From Mitsuaria chitosanitabida ATCC BAA-476 = NBRC 102408 (GTDB lineage Bacteria; Pseudomonadota; Gammaproteobacteria; Burkholderiales; Burkholderiaceae_C): DNA of 64,000 nt. Below, piece by piece: positions 34,371-43,348 of this stretch. Positions within the stretch are counted from its first letter, which is position 1; each line of letters starts with the position of its first letter. The notes beneath the pieces were generated by a model. It was given only the letters and a program-made list of their open reading frames with translations. It searched no databases and was not told where the DNA came from. The stretch lies in NCBI RefSeq assembly GCF_001598255.1, contig NZ_BCYP01000021.1:1-64000 (forward strand), written 5' to 3'. The position numbers and the translations under genes were made by a program.

Positions 34371-36581
34371 TCACTTCGCCGGCTTGGCCTTCTCCAGCAC
34401 CAGACCGCGGCGTTCCAGCAGCGGCTGGATCTGCGGCTCGTGGCCGACGACGGCGCGGAACATCGACAGCGCGTCCTGGCTGCCGCCCTGCGACAGCAGC
34501 TTCGCGCGGAAGGCATCGCCCAGCTCGCGCTTGAGACCGCCGTGCGACTTGAACCACTGCACGGTGTTGGCGTCCAGCACCTCCGACCAGACGTAGGCGT
34601 AGTAGCCCGCCGCGTAGCCGCCCATGATGTGGCTGAAGTAGGGCGTGCGGTAACGGGGAGGCACCGCGTCGTAGTCGTAGCCCTCCTCGCGCAAGGCCCT
34701 GGCCTCGAAGGCCATCACGCCGTCCGCGTCGGGGATCTGCTCCAGCGGCAGCTGGTGCCAGCGCTGGTCCAGCATCGCCGCGCTCAGGTACTCGGTCGTG
34801 GCGAAGCCCTGGTTGAACTGCTTGGCCGCCAGCACCTTGTCCAGCAACGCGCGCGGCATCGGCTCGCCCGTCTTGTAGTGCTTCGCGTAGTTGGCCAGGA
34901 TGCTCGGCCAGTCGGCCCACATCTCGTTGACCTGGGACGGGTACTCGACGAAATCGCGCGGCACCTTGGTCCCGGCCATGCTCGGGTACTTCACGTTCGA
35001 GAACATCCCATGCAGCGCATGGCCGAACTCGTGGAACATCGTGTTCACCTCGTCCCAGGTCAGCAGCGTGGGCTTGCCGTCCATGGGCTTGGGGATGTTC
35101 AGGTGATTCGCCACCACCGGCTTCTGGTTCAGCAGCCCGCTCTGGTCGACATAGGCGTTCATCCACGCGCCACCGCGCTTGGACGGCCGCGCGTACATGT
35201 CGGCGATGAAGATCGCCAGCTGCGAGCCGTCCGCGTTGAACACGTCGTAGACCAGCACGTCCGGCTGGTACACCGGCAGGTCGCGGCGCTGCTTGAACTT
35301 GAGCCCGTACAGCTGGCCGGCCGCGTAGAACACGCCGTTCTCCAGCACGTTCTTCATCTCCAGATACGGCTTGAGCTGCGACTCGTCGAAACCGTACTTG
35401 GCCGCGCGCACCTTCTCGCTGTAGAAGCTCCAGTCCCAGGCCGCCAGCTTGAACGAGGGCTCGTGCTTCGCCGCTTGAGCTCGGTCGATCATGGCCTGCA
35501 GGTCCGCGCCTTCGCGGCGCGCGGCGGTCTCGGCGGCGGGCGCCAGCTGGCGCAGCATCGCATTGACGGCCGGCACGCTCTGCGCGGTCTCGTCCTTCAG
35601 CACGAAGTCGGCATGCGTGGCGAAGCCCAGCAGCCGCGCGCGCTCGGCGCGCAGCGTCAGCACGCGCGACACCAGTCCGGTGTTGTCGTAGGCGTTGCCG
35701 CGCGAGCCGCGCGCGACCGAGGTCTCGTAGATGCGCTGACGCAGCGCGCGGTTCTCCAGCTGCGACAGCACCGGCTGGCCGGTCGTGTTCAGCAGCGCGA
35801 TCACGTACTTGCCGTCCAGGCCGCGCGTCTTCGCGGCGGCCGCGGCGGCGCTGATCTGCTCGTCGCTCAGACCGGCGAGTTCGGCCGCGCTGTCGACGAC
35901 CACGGCCGAGTCGTTCACCTCGGCCAGCACGTTCTGGTTGAAGCGCGCGCCCAGTTGCGCGAGCTCGCCGTTGATCGCCTTCATGCGGGCCTTGCCGGCC
36001 TCGTCCAGCTTGGCGCCGGCGCGCAGCAGCTGGTTGTAGTGGCGCTCGACCAGGCGCTGCTCCTGCGCGCCCAGGTTCAGCTTCGCGCGCTGCTGATACA
36101 GCGCCTCGACACGCGCGAACAGCTTGGGATTCAGCGCGATGGCGTCGCGATGCGCGGCCAGCCTGGTCGCGTAGTCGGCCTGCAGCTTCAGGCGCGCGGG
36201 GTTGGCGTCGGCGCCGGTCAGGCTGGACAGCAGCGTGTAGGCGCGGCCCAGCGTGCGGCCGCCCCGCTCCAGCGCCAGGATGGTGTTCTCGAAGCTCGGC
36301 GCTGCCGGGTTGTCGACGATCGCCGTCACCTCGGCCAGTTGCTCGGCCATGCCCTGGTCCAGCGCGGGACCGATGTCGGCGTCGCGGATCTTGTCGAAGG
36401 GCGGGTACTGCAGCGGGAGCGTGCTCGGCGCCAGCAGCAGGTTGACGGCGCTCGGCGCGTCGGCGGCGTCGCCGGCCATGGCGGCGTTCTGAGGACTCGA
36501 TGCAGGGGAGTTCTGGGCCAGCGCGGGCAACGCCGCGGTCACGATGGCCACGGTGGCGGCCAGGACGAAGGGAATCCTCAT
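34371..36581 (-). CDS. exported M3-family peptidase (Dcp-like)
   Basis: This 736-residue zinc peptidase is of the thimet/peptidyl-dipeptidase family. A Sec signal peptide (MRIPFVLAATVAIVTAALPALAQ) places it in the periplasm. Zinc motif HEFGH is at residues 517-521, with the downstream FVEYPSQVNEMWADW glutamate ligand and the substrate-binding YF...GGYAAGYYAYVWSE segment. Family length is about 680-720. It should trim dipeptides or small peptides. Start at 36581 is chosen for the signal peptide, as the upstream frame is not signal-like. Confidence 0.92.
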   Translation of the reverse strand: MRIPFVLAATVAIVTAALPALAQNSPASSPQNAAMAGDAADAPSAVNLLLAPSTLPLQYPPFDKIRDADIGPALDQGMAEQLAEVTAIVDNPAAPSFENTILALERGGRTLGRAYTLLSSLTGADANPARLKLQADYATRLAAHRDAIALNPKLFARVEALYQQRAKLNLGAQEQRLVERHYNQLLRAGAKLDEAGKARMKAINGELAQLGARFNQNVLAEVNDSAVVVDSAAELAGLSDEQISAAAAAAKTRGLDGKYVIALLNTTGQPVLSQLENRALRQRIYETSVARGSRGNAYDNTGLVSRVLTLRAERARLLGFATHADFVLKDETAQSVPAVNAMLRQLAPAAETAARREGADLQAMIDRAQAAKHEPSFKLAAWDWSFYSEKVRAAKYGFDESQLKPYLEMKNVLENGVFYAAGQLYGLKFKQRRDLPVYQPDVLVYDVFNADGSQLAIFIADMYARPSKRGGAWMNAYVDQSGLLNQKPVVANHLNIPKPMDGKPTLLTWDEVNTMFHEFGHALHGMFSNVKYPSMAGTKVPRDFVEYPSQVNEMWADWPSILANYAKHYKTGEPMPRALLDKVLAAKQFNQGFATTEYLSAAMLDQRWHQLPLEQIPDADGVMAFEARALREEGYDYDAVPPRYRTPYFSHIMGGYAAGYYAYVWSEVLDANTVQWFKSHGGLKRELGDAFRAKLLSQGGSQDALSMFRAVVGHEPQIQPLLERRGLVLEKAKPAK

Positions 36582-36810
36582 GGGGAGCGGCCCGCCGGCG
36601 CGGGCATTCGATTTTTGCAAGGCCGTCACCTTAGCCCAAGCCACCCCGTCCGGACGGTCGCCACGGGCGCCGTCCGCCCCGGACATGCCCGACCTCGGGT
36701 CTACCCTAGTCGTCCCGACGGTGACCGCGCGGGCGCGCGCCGCCGATTAGCATCAGCCCCAACCCCTTCCCCACGCCTGCCTCACGCGCCGGTCACGCGC
36801 GCCGCCTCCG

Positions 36811-37854
36811 ATGTCCGACTCCACCTTCCAATGGGCCCTCATCGGCCCCGGCGCCATCGCGCACCGCTTCGCCGACGCGGTCGCGCGACTCGACGGCTGC
36901 CGCCTGCACGCGGTCTGCGGCCGCGACGCGCATCGCACGCAGCAGTTCGCCGAGCGCTGGTCGCGACCCGGCGACGCGCCGGTGCTCGCGCACACCGACC
37001 CCGCCGCGGTGATGCGCGATCCCGCCGTGGACGGCGTGTACGTCGCCACGCCGCATGGGCAGCACTTCGAGTACGTCCTCGCCGCGCTGCGCGCCGGCAA
37101 GGCGGTCCTGTGCGAGAAGTCGCTGGTGCCGAACGAGGCGATGGGCCGCCGCCTGGTCGAGGCCGCGCGCGCGCATCGCGCCTTCCTGATGGAAGCGGTG
37201 TGGACCCGCTTCCTCCCCGCCTACGCGGAGGTGGCGACCTGGCTGCGCGAGGGCCGCATCGGCGCGCTGCGCGGCATGCAGTCGACCTTCTGCTTCCCCG
37301 CGCCCTACGACCCCGACAGCCGCATCTTCAGCCCGGCGCTGGCCGGCGGCGCGCTGCTGGACGTCGGCATCTACAACCTGACGGCGACACGCTGGATGCT
37401 GCAGCACGCGCTGGGCGACGTGCCCCCGCTGCGCGACCTGGACGTGCGCGCGACGCTGGCGCCCACCGGCGTGGACGCGCGCCTGGCGGTGACGCTGGAC
37501 TTCGGCGACGGACTGACCTCGCAGTTCGTCTGCGCGATCGACACCTACGCGCCCAACGCGATGCAGGTGCTGGGCGAGCAAGGCGCCATCGTGCTGCCCG
37601 AGACCTTCTGGGAGGCGACCCGCGTCCAGCTGCTGCCCGCGCGCGGCGCGCCCGAGACGCTGGAGCGCCCGTTCGAGATCAACGGCTTCGAGGGCGAGAT
37701 CCGCGAGGCCATGCGCTGCGCGCGCGCCGGCGAGATCGAGAGCCCCGTCGTGCCGCATGCCGAGACGCTGGCGGTGCTGGGCTGGATGGACCGCATCCGC
37801 GCGCGGGCCGGCGTGCGCTACGCCTTCGACGAGGCCTTCCCCGCCCCCGCCTGA
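36811..37854 (+). CDS. Gfo/Idh/MocA family oxidoreductase
   Basis: This 347-residue NAD(P)-dependent dehydrogenase has an N-terminal Rossmann fold (WALIGPGAIAHRFADAV), the hallmark VLCEKSL (variant of the EKP motif with the catalytic Lys) and C-terminal substrate domain GALLDVGIYNLTATRWML. Closest in pattern to trans-1,2-dihydrodiol dehydrogenase-like members acting on sugars or diols. It is monocistronic and divergent from the M3 peptidase. Confidence 0.88.
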   Translation: MSDSTFQWALIGPGAIAHRFADAVARLDGCRLHAVCGRDAHRTQQFAERWSRPGDAPVLAHTDPAAVMRDPAVDGVYVATPHGQHFEYVLAALRAGKAVLCEKSLVPNEAMGRRLVEAARAHRAFLMEAVWTRFLPAYAEVATWLREGRIGALRGMQSTFCFPAPYDPDSRIFSPALAGGALLDVGIYNLTATRWMLQHALGDVPPLRDLDVRATLAPTGVDARLAVTLDFGDGLTSQFVCAIDTYAPNAMQVLGEQGAIVLPETFWEATRVQLLPARGAPETLERPFEINGFEGEIREAMRCARAGEIESPVVPHAETLAVLGWMDRIRARAGVRYAFDEAFPAPA

Positions 37855-37985
37855 ATCCCTGGCGAGGCGCCGCGCCGTCACGACCACGGACGCGTGTCGG
37901 CGATTCGCCTCGACCTTTCGCCCTCGCGCTGCGACATTCGCTTCGAATCATCGACAACAAGACCACGAGACCAGAAGAGACGACG

Positions 37986-38498
37986 ATGGAGACCTTGCCC
38001 GCACCGACGCTCACCCTGAGCCGCGCCACGCCCGACGACCTGCCGCGCATCGAGAACCTCATGCAGTTCTACAACTACGACCTGAGCGAGTGGACGCCGG
38101 TCCCTTTCGCGCCGGAGGGCCGCTATCAGCTGCGGCCCAAGGCGCCGTACTGGGCGCAGCCGGACGTGCATCCGTTCATGATCCAGGTCGACGGGGACCT
38201 GGCGGGCTTCGCGGTCGTCGACGCGGAGTGCGAGCACCCGGACTCGGACCACAACATGGGCTACTTCTTCCTGGCACGCGGCTATCGCGGCCACGGCCTG
38301 GCGGCACTCGCCGCCGGCGAGGTGCTGAGCCGCTTCCCCGGCCGCTGGGAGGTCTATCACCTGATGGCCAACACGCCGGCGCTGCAGTTCTGGCCCGGTG
38401 TGATCCGCGCGCACGCGGCCGGCGACATCGCCCGCGAGGTGCGCACGCTGCACGAGGACGACTGCTGCCTGTACCGCTTCACCGTCGCCGCGCCCTGA
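37986..38498 (+). CDS. GNAT-family N-acetyltransferase
   Basis: This 170-residue enzyme has the acetyl-CoA loop GYRGHGLAALAAGEV and adjacent strand MGYFFLARG, characteristic of GNAT. The acceptor is unknown. A purine-rich AGAAGAG precedes the ATG at 37986. It lies between two unrelated metabolic genes in the same direction and may be co-transcribed with them. Confidence 0.84.
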   Translation: METLPAPTLTLSRATPDDLPRIENLMQFYNYDLSEWTPVPFAPEGRYQLRPKAPYWAQPDVHPFMIQVDGDLAGFAVVDAECEHPDSDHNMGYFFLARGYRGHGLAALAAGEVLSRFPGRWEVYHLMANTPALQFWPGVIRAHAAGDIAREVRTLHEDDCCLYRFTVAAP

Positions 38499-38592
38499 GC
38501 GGGCGCTCGACGGCGCCGTCATCCTTCCGATCACCCGCGCGCACCGGCACCCGATCCGCCCCACCCTGACCACCACCGAACGAGGCCCCGCC

Positions 38593-39234
38593 ATGCAGCT
38601 CATCGGCATGCTTGACTCCCCCTACGTCCGCCGCACGGCGATCTCGATGCTGCTGCTCGGGCTGCACTTCGAGCACCGCTCCCTGTCGGTGTTCCGCACC
38701 TTTGACGAGTTCAGCCGCATCAACCCGGTCGTGAAGGCGCCGACCTTCGTCTGCGACGACGGCACGGTGCTGATGGACTCGACGCTGATCCTGCAGTACG
38801 CGCAGTCGCTGTCGCCGGGCCGGACGCTGCTGCCGCCCAGCGACCCGACGCTGCGCCGCGCGCTGCGCATCGTCGGCCTGGCGATGGCCGTCTGCGACAA
38901 GAGCGTGCAGGCGGTCTACGAGCAGCAGCTGCGCCCCGAGGACAAGCAGCACGGCCCCTGGCTGGACCGCTGCACGGGACAGCTGCGGGCGGCCTTGGTG
39001 GAGCTCGAGGCCGAGCTGCGCAAGGCGCCGTTGTCGGCCGAGCGCGACGTGATCGGACTCGCGGGCGTGAGCATCGGCGTGGCCTGGGAGTTCGCGCGAC
39101 AGATGGTGCCGGAGCTGCTGCCGCCGGCCGACGAGTTGCCGGGGCTGATCGCCTATGCGACGGCGGTGGAGCAGCTGCCCGAGTTCCGCGCCGCGCCTCA
39201 CGGCGACGGCACGGTGCAGCCGGTGGCAGGCTGA
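38593..39234 (+). CDS. glutathione S-transferase family protein
   Basis: This 213-residue protein has a thioredoxin-like N-terminal domain (MQLIGMLDSPYVRRTAISMLLLGLHFEHRS, VVKAPTFVCDDG, LMDSTLILQYA) with the Ser of SPYVRR at the glutathione-activating site, followed by an all-helical C-domain. It probably conjugates or reduces small electrophiles. Followed by a terminator-like hairpin at 39301. Confidence 0.85.
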   Translation: MQLIGMLDSPYVRRTAISMLLLGLHFEHRSLSVFRTFDEFSRINPVVKAPTFVCDDGTVLMDSTLILQYAQSLSPGRTLLPPSDPTLRRALRIVGLAMAVCDKSVQAVYEQQLRPEDKQHGPWLDRCTGQLRAALVELEAELRKAPLSAERDVIGLAGVSIGVAWEFARQMVPELLPPADELPGLIAYATAVEQLPEFRAAPHGDGTVQPVAG

Positions 39235-39300
39235 ATCGGCTCTCCCGCGGTCCGGACCGCCGACGTGGTCACCCCGTGGAGGCTCGTCCAGAAATGACAG

Positions 39301-39318
39301 CGGGGGCCGAAGCCCCCG
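39301..39318. terminator. hairpin between convergent genes
   Basis: CGGGGGC (39301-39307), loop CGAA, GCCCCCG (39312-39318) lies between the GST-like gene and the convergent membrane-protein gene. It has no strong U-tract on either side; probably a weak bidirectional terminator. Confidence 0.5.
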
Positions 39319-39354
39319 TGTCGGTCGCCGTGTGCGGGCGAGGCGTTCAGGCGA

Positions 39355-39792
39355 TCAGTTCGCCGCCGGCATGCCGATGCGCGGCAAGGAGCGCAGCGCC
39401 AGATGCAGCAGGGCGGCGATGCCGAGCAGGGTCAGCAGACCCAAGCCCCATACCCCCCAGACCACCGGCACCAGCCAGCCGACCGCGGCGCCCGCGAGCG
39501 GCGCGCCCTGGCCGGCCAGCTCCAGCACCCAGCGCACCAGGTCCTGGATCGCGCTCAGCAGGCCGGTGTCGAGGAAAGGCTCGAGCCAGGCGGGAAACTT
39601 GAACGCCACCGCCGTCTTGCCGAGTTCGGCGGCCTGGCCGGTGGACAAGGCGTCCACCGTCCAGCGCACGACCGCGGCCGAGGCCCAGGCCAGCCCGCTC
39701 CACAACAGCGCGAGCAGACCGGCGATGGCCCACAGCGCCGTCTTCAGCGGATCGAGACCGCGGCGACGAGCGCCGCTGAGGGCGTCGCTCAT
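39355..39792 (-). CDS. small integral membrane protein of unknown function
   Basis: This 145-residue protein has two or three membrane segments (about 17-40, 95-118, 120-135) separated by an amphipathic stretch TVDALSTGQAAELGKTAVAFKFPAWLEPFLD. No domain recognised. It starts 5 bases after the Bax-inhibitor-1-like gene and is almost certainly co-transcribed with it. Confidence 0.7.
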   Translation of the reverse strand: MSDALSGARRRGLDPLKTALWAIAGLLALLWSGLAWASAAVVRWTVDALSTGQAAELGKTAVAFKFPAWLEPFLDTGLLSAIQDLVRWVLELAGQGAPLAGAAVGWLVPVVWGVWGLGLLTLLGIAALLHLALRSLPRIGMPAAN

Positions 39793-39797
39793 CGTGC

Positions 39798-40511
39798 TTA
39801 CTCGTCGCGGCCGGCGAAGCCGAACAGGCTCAGCAGGCTGGTGAACAGGTTGAACAGCGACACGAACAGGCTGACGGTGGCCATCACGTAGTTGCGTTCA
39901 CCGCCATTCACGATGCGGCTGGTCTCGAACAGGATCATGCCCACCGACAGCAGCGCCACCACGCCCGACACGGCCATGGCCAGCGCCGGCAGCTGGAAGA
40001 AGATGTTCGCGAGCGAGGCCAGGATCGCGATGATCATGCCGGCGAACAGGAAGCCGCCCATGAAGCTGAAGTCCTTCTTGGTCGCCAGCACGTAGGCCGA
40101 CAGCACCAGGAAGGTCGCGCCGGTGGTGCCCAGCGCCAGGGCGATGGTCGTGGCGCCGCCCGGCAGGTTGAGGATGGCGCTCAGCAGCGGGCCCAGCGTG
40201 TAGCCCATGAAGCCGGTCAGCGCGAACACCAGCGGCACCGAGGCCGCGCCGTTCTGCGTCTTGTGGATCGCGAACAGCAGGCCGAAGTAGCCGATCAGCG
40301 TCAGGATCATGCCCGGGGCGGGCAGCTTGAAGGCCACCGCCGCGGCCGCGACGGCGCCGCTGAACAGCAGCGTCATCGACAACAGCGCGTAGGTGTTGCG
40401 CAGGACGCGGGCGACGTCGCCGCGCTGGGTGAAGACGTCCCCCTGGGACGTCGTGGAAGTCGTGGGCGTCCAACCCGAGGGGGACGCCGGCTGTCGTTGG
40501 AAGTCGCTCAT
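39798..40511 (-). CDS. Bax inhibitor-1/YccA family membrane protein
   Basis: This 237-residue protein has seven predicted membrane helices and the family pattern TYALLSMTLLFSGAVAA and LFETSRIVNGGERNYVMATVSLFVSLFNLFTSLLSLF. Bacterial members (YccA, YbhL) act as proton-coupled calcium channels or as inhibitors of the FtsH protease. The ATG at 40511 has AGGAG eight bases upstream. It heads an operon with the small membrane protein. Confidence 0.92.
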   Translation of the reverse strand: MSDFQRQPASPSGWTPTTSTTSQGDVFTQRGDVARVLRNTYALLSMTLLFSGAVAAAAVAFKLPAPGMILTLIGYFGLLFAIHKTQNGAASVPLVFALTGFMGYTLGPLLSAILNLPGGATTIALALGTTGATFLVLSAYVLATKKDFSFMGGFLFAGMIIAILASLANIFFQLPALAMAVSGVVALLSVGMILFETSRIVNGGERNYVMATVSLFVSLFNLFTSLLSLFGFAGRDE

Positions 40512-40618
40512 GGCTGGTTCTCCTGGATCCGATTGAGCCGTTGGACGAAAGCGCGCTCGCGCGCGCACGAAGCCCGGACCTTAGCGGCCCGATCGATTCC
40601 GAAAAACCTGCTTCTTCC

Positions 40619-41557
40619 TCAAGTTGCTGAAGCAAATTCCGAGTCGATGCCCACCTCACCGCCAGCGCCGGTCCGGCGACCCAGCAGCTTGGACACCAGC
40701 GGGTGGTTCTGGCCGCGGCGCGAGTAGATGGCGTGCACGTCCTCCATCACCTCGGTCTGGCCCAGCAGGTGCAGGCCGGCCATCATCGACAGGTCGTCCG
40801 CGCCCAGGCGGCTGACCGGGAACACGCCCAGGCCGCGGGCCGCGAAGACGCTCATCAGGGCGCTGTCCTCGAACTCGCCGACGATCTGCGGGCGGATGTG
40901 GTGCTGCTCGAACCAGCGCTCCAGGCCGGCCCGCAGCGAGGCGTGGCGCGTCGGCAGCAGCACCGGCAGCGTCTCCAGGTTGTACGGGAAGCCCTTGTTG
41001 GGCGCGCGCCGGGCGCGCTCGACCAGCTCGGCGGGGCCGTACCAGTCCACCGGCGTGCTGGCCAGCAGCTGGCTGGTGATGCGCAGCGTCGGGTTGACGG
41101 GGGCCGGCTGGTCGGTGAGCACCAGGTCCAGGTGATGCAGCGCGAGCTCGCCCAGCAGCTGGTCGACCTCGCCCTCGTGGCAGACCAGGCGCAGGTGCGG
41201 CGTGTCCAGCACCGGCGCCAGCAGGGCGTGCGCGGCCAGCTTGGACAGACCGTCGGAGAGGCCCACCGACAGACGCTGCACGCGCTGCGTCGCGGCTTCG
41301 TGCACCTCGTGGGGAATCAACTGGCCGATCTGGAAGATCTCCTCGGCGCGGCTGAAGGCGGCCTGGCCGGCCTCGGTCAGCACCAGGCCGCGGCCCTCGG
41401 GCTTGAGCAGCTGGCAGCCCATGAAGCGCTCCAGCTCCCGCACCTGCGCGCTGATGGTCTGCACGGCCATGCCCAGGCGGTCGGCCGCGCGGGCAAAGCC
41501 GCCCTCCTTGGCCACGACCCAGAAGTAATGCAGATGACGGTAGTTCAGGTTGGACAT
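40619..41557 (-). CDS. LysR-family regulator, NhaR type
   Basis: This 312-residue protein has the NhaR-type N-terminus NLNYRHLHYFWVVAKEGGFARAADRLGMAVQTISAQVRELE and an effector domain. In Escherichia coli NhaR activates the sodium/proton antiporter and biofilm genes in answer to sodium; here no antiporter is adjacent, so the target is open. It is divergent from a 68-residue membrane-protein gene. Confidence 0.87.
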   Translation of the reverse strand: MSNLNYRHLHYFWVVAKEGGFARAADRLGMAVQTISAQVRELERFMGCQLLKPEGRGLVLTEAGQAAFSRAEEIFQIGQLIPHEVHEAATQRVQRLSVGLSDGLSKLAAHALLAPVLDTPHLRLVCHEGEVDQLLGELALHHLDLVLTDQPAPVNPTLRITSQLLASTPVDWYGPAELVERARRAPNKGFPYNLETLPVLLPTRHASLRAGLERWFEQHHIRPQIVGEFEDSALMSVFAARGLGVFPVSRLGADDLSMMAGLHLLGQTEVMEDVHAIYSRRGQNHPLVSKLLGRRTGAGGEVGIDSEFASAT

Positions 41558-41813
41558 GGCAGCGCCTCCGAAAAAGTCGAAGCCGGATGATAACCAGCTT
41601 CGCTTAGACGGTAGTTAAGACGATTTTGTTGAAGGTTTTTTCGCTCACCCTCCTGAACACCGATCCAGAGGTTCGGACTTTCGTGCGTCGCGTCCGCGCG
41701 CAGTCCATGAGCTTGGCGGCCCGCTTCATCGCATGCGGGGCGCCGTCCGGCGAATCGCTGCCTAGAGTCCCCTCATGTCTGTCGCGGGCTGGGTCCCGCT
41801 CGAGGAGGGCGTC

Positions 41814-42020
41814 ATGGGCTTCGTCGGCCTGCTGTTCTGGATGATTCTGTTCGTGCTGTGCTGGCCGCTGGCTCTGCTGGCGCTGGTGCTGTGGCCGCTG
41901 GCCTGGCTGATCACCTTGCCGTTCCGGCTGATCGGGTTGAGCGTCGAGGCGGTCTTCGCGCTGCTCAAGGCCATCCTGTTCCTGCCGGCCCGCGTGCTGG
42001 GCTGGCGCGAGACCCGTTGA
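41814..42020 (+). CDS. small hydrophobic membrane protein (68 residues)
   Basis: Two membrane helices (about 4-34 and 36-60) with a short arginine turn, starting MGFVGLLFWMILFVLCWPLA. A strong GAGGAGG ribosome site five bases upstream selects the ATG at 41814 over one at 41775. A TAGAGT -10 hexamer is at 41763-41768. Homologues of this size occur in many Proteobacteria but have no known function. Confidence 0.7.
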   Translation: MGFVGLLFWMILFVLCWPLALLALVLWPLAWLITLPFRLIGLSVEAVFALLKAILFLPARVLGWRETR

Positions 42021-42065
42021 TCCGCGCCGAAAGACCTGGATCCGCGCCCCCCCGCGGCGTCCCAT

Positions 42066-42101
42066 GAAAAACGCGCCGGTGGCCTCACGGCCCCGGCGCG
42101 T
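42066..42101 (-). terminator. Rho-independent terminator of the transsulfuration operon
   Basis: Stem ACGCGCCGG (42071-42079) / CCGGCGCGT (42093-42101), topped by GGCC/GGCC with loop TCAC. On the minus strand it is followed by TTTTT (42066-42070), ending the leftward operon. Confidence 0.85.
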
Positions 42102-42136
42102 CGTCGTTCTGGCATCAGCCCGCTGGGGCTGGCGGG

Positions 42137-43348
42137 TCAGACCGCGGCCAGGCCCGCCTTCAGGTCGTCGCGCAGGTCCTCGATATCCTCGATGCCAGCG
42201 GAGATCCGCACCAGAGAGTCCGTGATGCCCAGACGCTCTCGCGTTGCCAGCGGGATCGACGCATGCGTCATCAGCGCGGGCAGCGAGATCAGGCTCTCCA
42301 CGCCGCCCAGGCTCTCGGCCAGCGAGAAGATCCGCACCCGCTCCAGGAAGCGGCGCGCGCCGGCCAGGTCGGTGTCGAGCTGGACGCTGATCATCCCGCC
42401 GCCGCCGCGCATCTGACGCTGCGCCAGCGCGAGCTGCGGATGGCTCTCCAGCCCCGGGTAATGGACGCGACGCACCTTGGGCTGCGCCTCCAGCCAGCGG
42501 GCGAGTTCCAGCGCGCTCTCGTTGTGCCGCGCCATGCGCAGCGCCAGCGTCTTGAGCCCGCGCAGCGCGAGGAAGCTGTCGAAGGGGCCGGCAATCGAGC
42601 CGACCGCGTTGTGCAGGAACTCGAGCTGCTCGCGCAGCTGGGCCTGGCGCGGTTCGCCGCCGACCACGACCACGCCGGAGATCACATCGCTGTGCCCGTT
42701 CAGGTACTTGGTCGCCGAGTGCATCACCGCGTCGAAGCCCAGTTCCAGCGGCCGCTGCGACCAGGGGCTGGCGAAGGTGTTGTCGGCGATGGCGAGCGCG
42801 CCGTGTTCCCGCGCGATCTTCGCGACCGCGGCCAGATCGGTCAGCTTCAGCAGCGGATTGCTGGGCGTCTCGATCCAGATCATCTTGGTCTCGGGACGCA
42901 GCGCGGCGCGGACGTTCTCCGGATTGCTGCTGTCGACATAGGTCACCTGCAAGCCGGCGCTGCGCTTGCGCACCCGCTCGAACAGCCGGTAGCTGCCGCC
43001 GTAGAGATCGTCGCCCGCCACGATGTGGGAGCCCGCATCCAGCGTGTCCAGCACGGTGGCCATCGCCGCCAGGCCGGACGAGAACGCGTAGCCCTGCACG
43101 CCGCCCTCCAGGCTGGCGATCGCGCGCTCGTAGGCCTGACGGGTGGGGTTGTGGGTGCGGCCGTATTCGTAGCCCTGGTGGACGCCGGGGCTCTGCTGAC
43201 GGTAGGTCGAGGTCGCGTAGATCGGCGGCATCACGGCGCCGGTCAGCGGGTCGGGATGCTGGCCGCCGTGGATGGCGCGGGTGTCGAAGCGCAGCGAGGC
43301 GTCGTCGTGGCCCTCGGCGGGCGGGGTGTTCTTCGGGGACTGGCTCAT
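42137..43348 (-). CDS. cystathionine gamma-synthase/lyase family enzyme
   Basis: This 403-residue PLP enzyme of the Cys/Met metabolism family has Lys214 in HSATKYLNGHSD as Schiff-base lysine and substrate motifs YEYGRTHNPTR, FSSGLAAM and YVDSSNPENV. Its ATG overlaps the stop of a cystathionine beta-synthase gene, so the natural reading is cystathionine gamma-lyase, releasing cysteine in reverse transsulfuration. A gamma-synthase role cannot be excluded from sequence alone. A strong terminator follows. Confidence 0.9.
   Translation of the reverse strand: MSQSPKNTPPAEGHDDASLRFDTRAIHGGQHPDPLTGAVMPPIYATSTYRQQSPGVHQGYEYGRTHNPTRQAYERAIASLEGGVQGYAFSSGLAAMATVLDTLDAGSHIVAGDDLYGGSYRLFERVRKRSAGLQVTYVDSSNPENVRAALRPETKMIWIETPSNPLLKLTDLAAVAKIAREHGALAIADNTFASPWSQRPLELGFDAVMHSATKYLNGHSDVISGVVVVGGEPRQAQLREQLEFLHNAVGSIAGPFDSFLALRGLKTLALRMARHNESALELARWLEAQPKVRRVHYPGLESHPQLALAQRQMRGGGGMISVQLDTDLAGARRFLERVRIFSLAESLGGVESLISLPALMTHASIPLATRERLGITDSLVRISAGIEDIEDLRDDLKAGLAAV

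Noticed and set aside
34440..37985. Very long rightward open frame (over 1300 residues) ending in the GNAT gene
   Set aside because: Only the last 170 residues form a recognisable protein; the rest lies opposite the M3 peptidase and out of frame with the oxidoreductase, a common effect of high GC.
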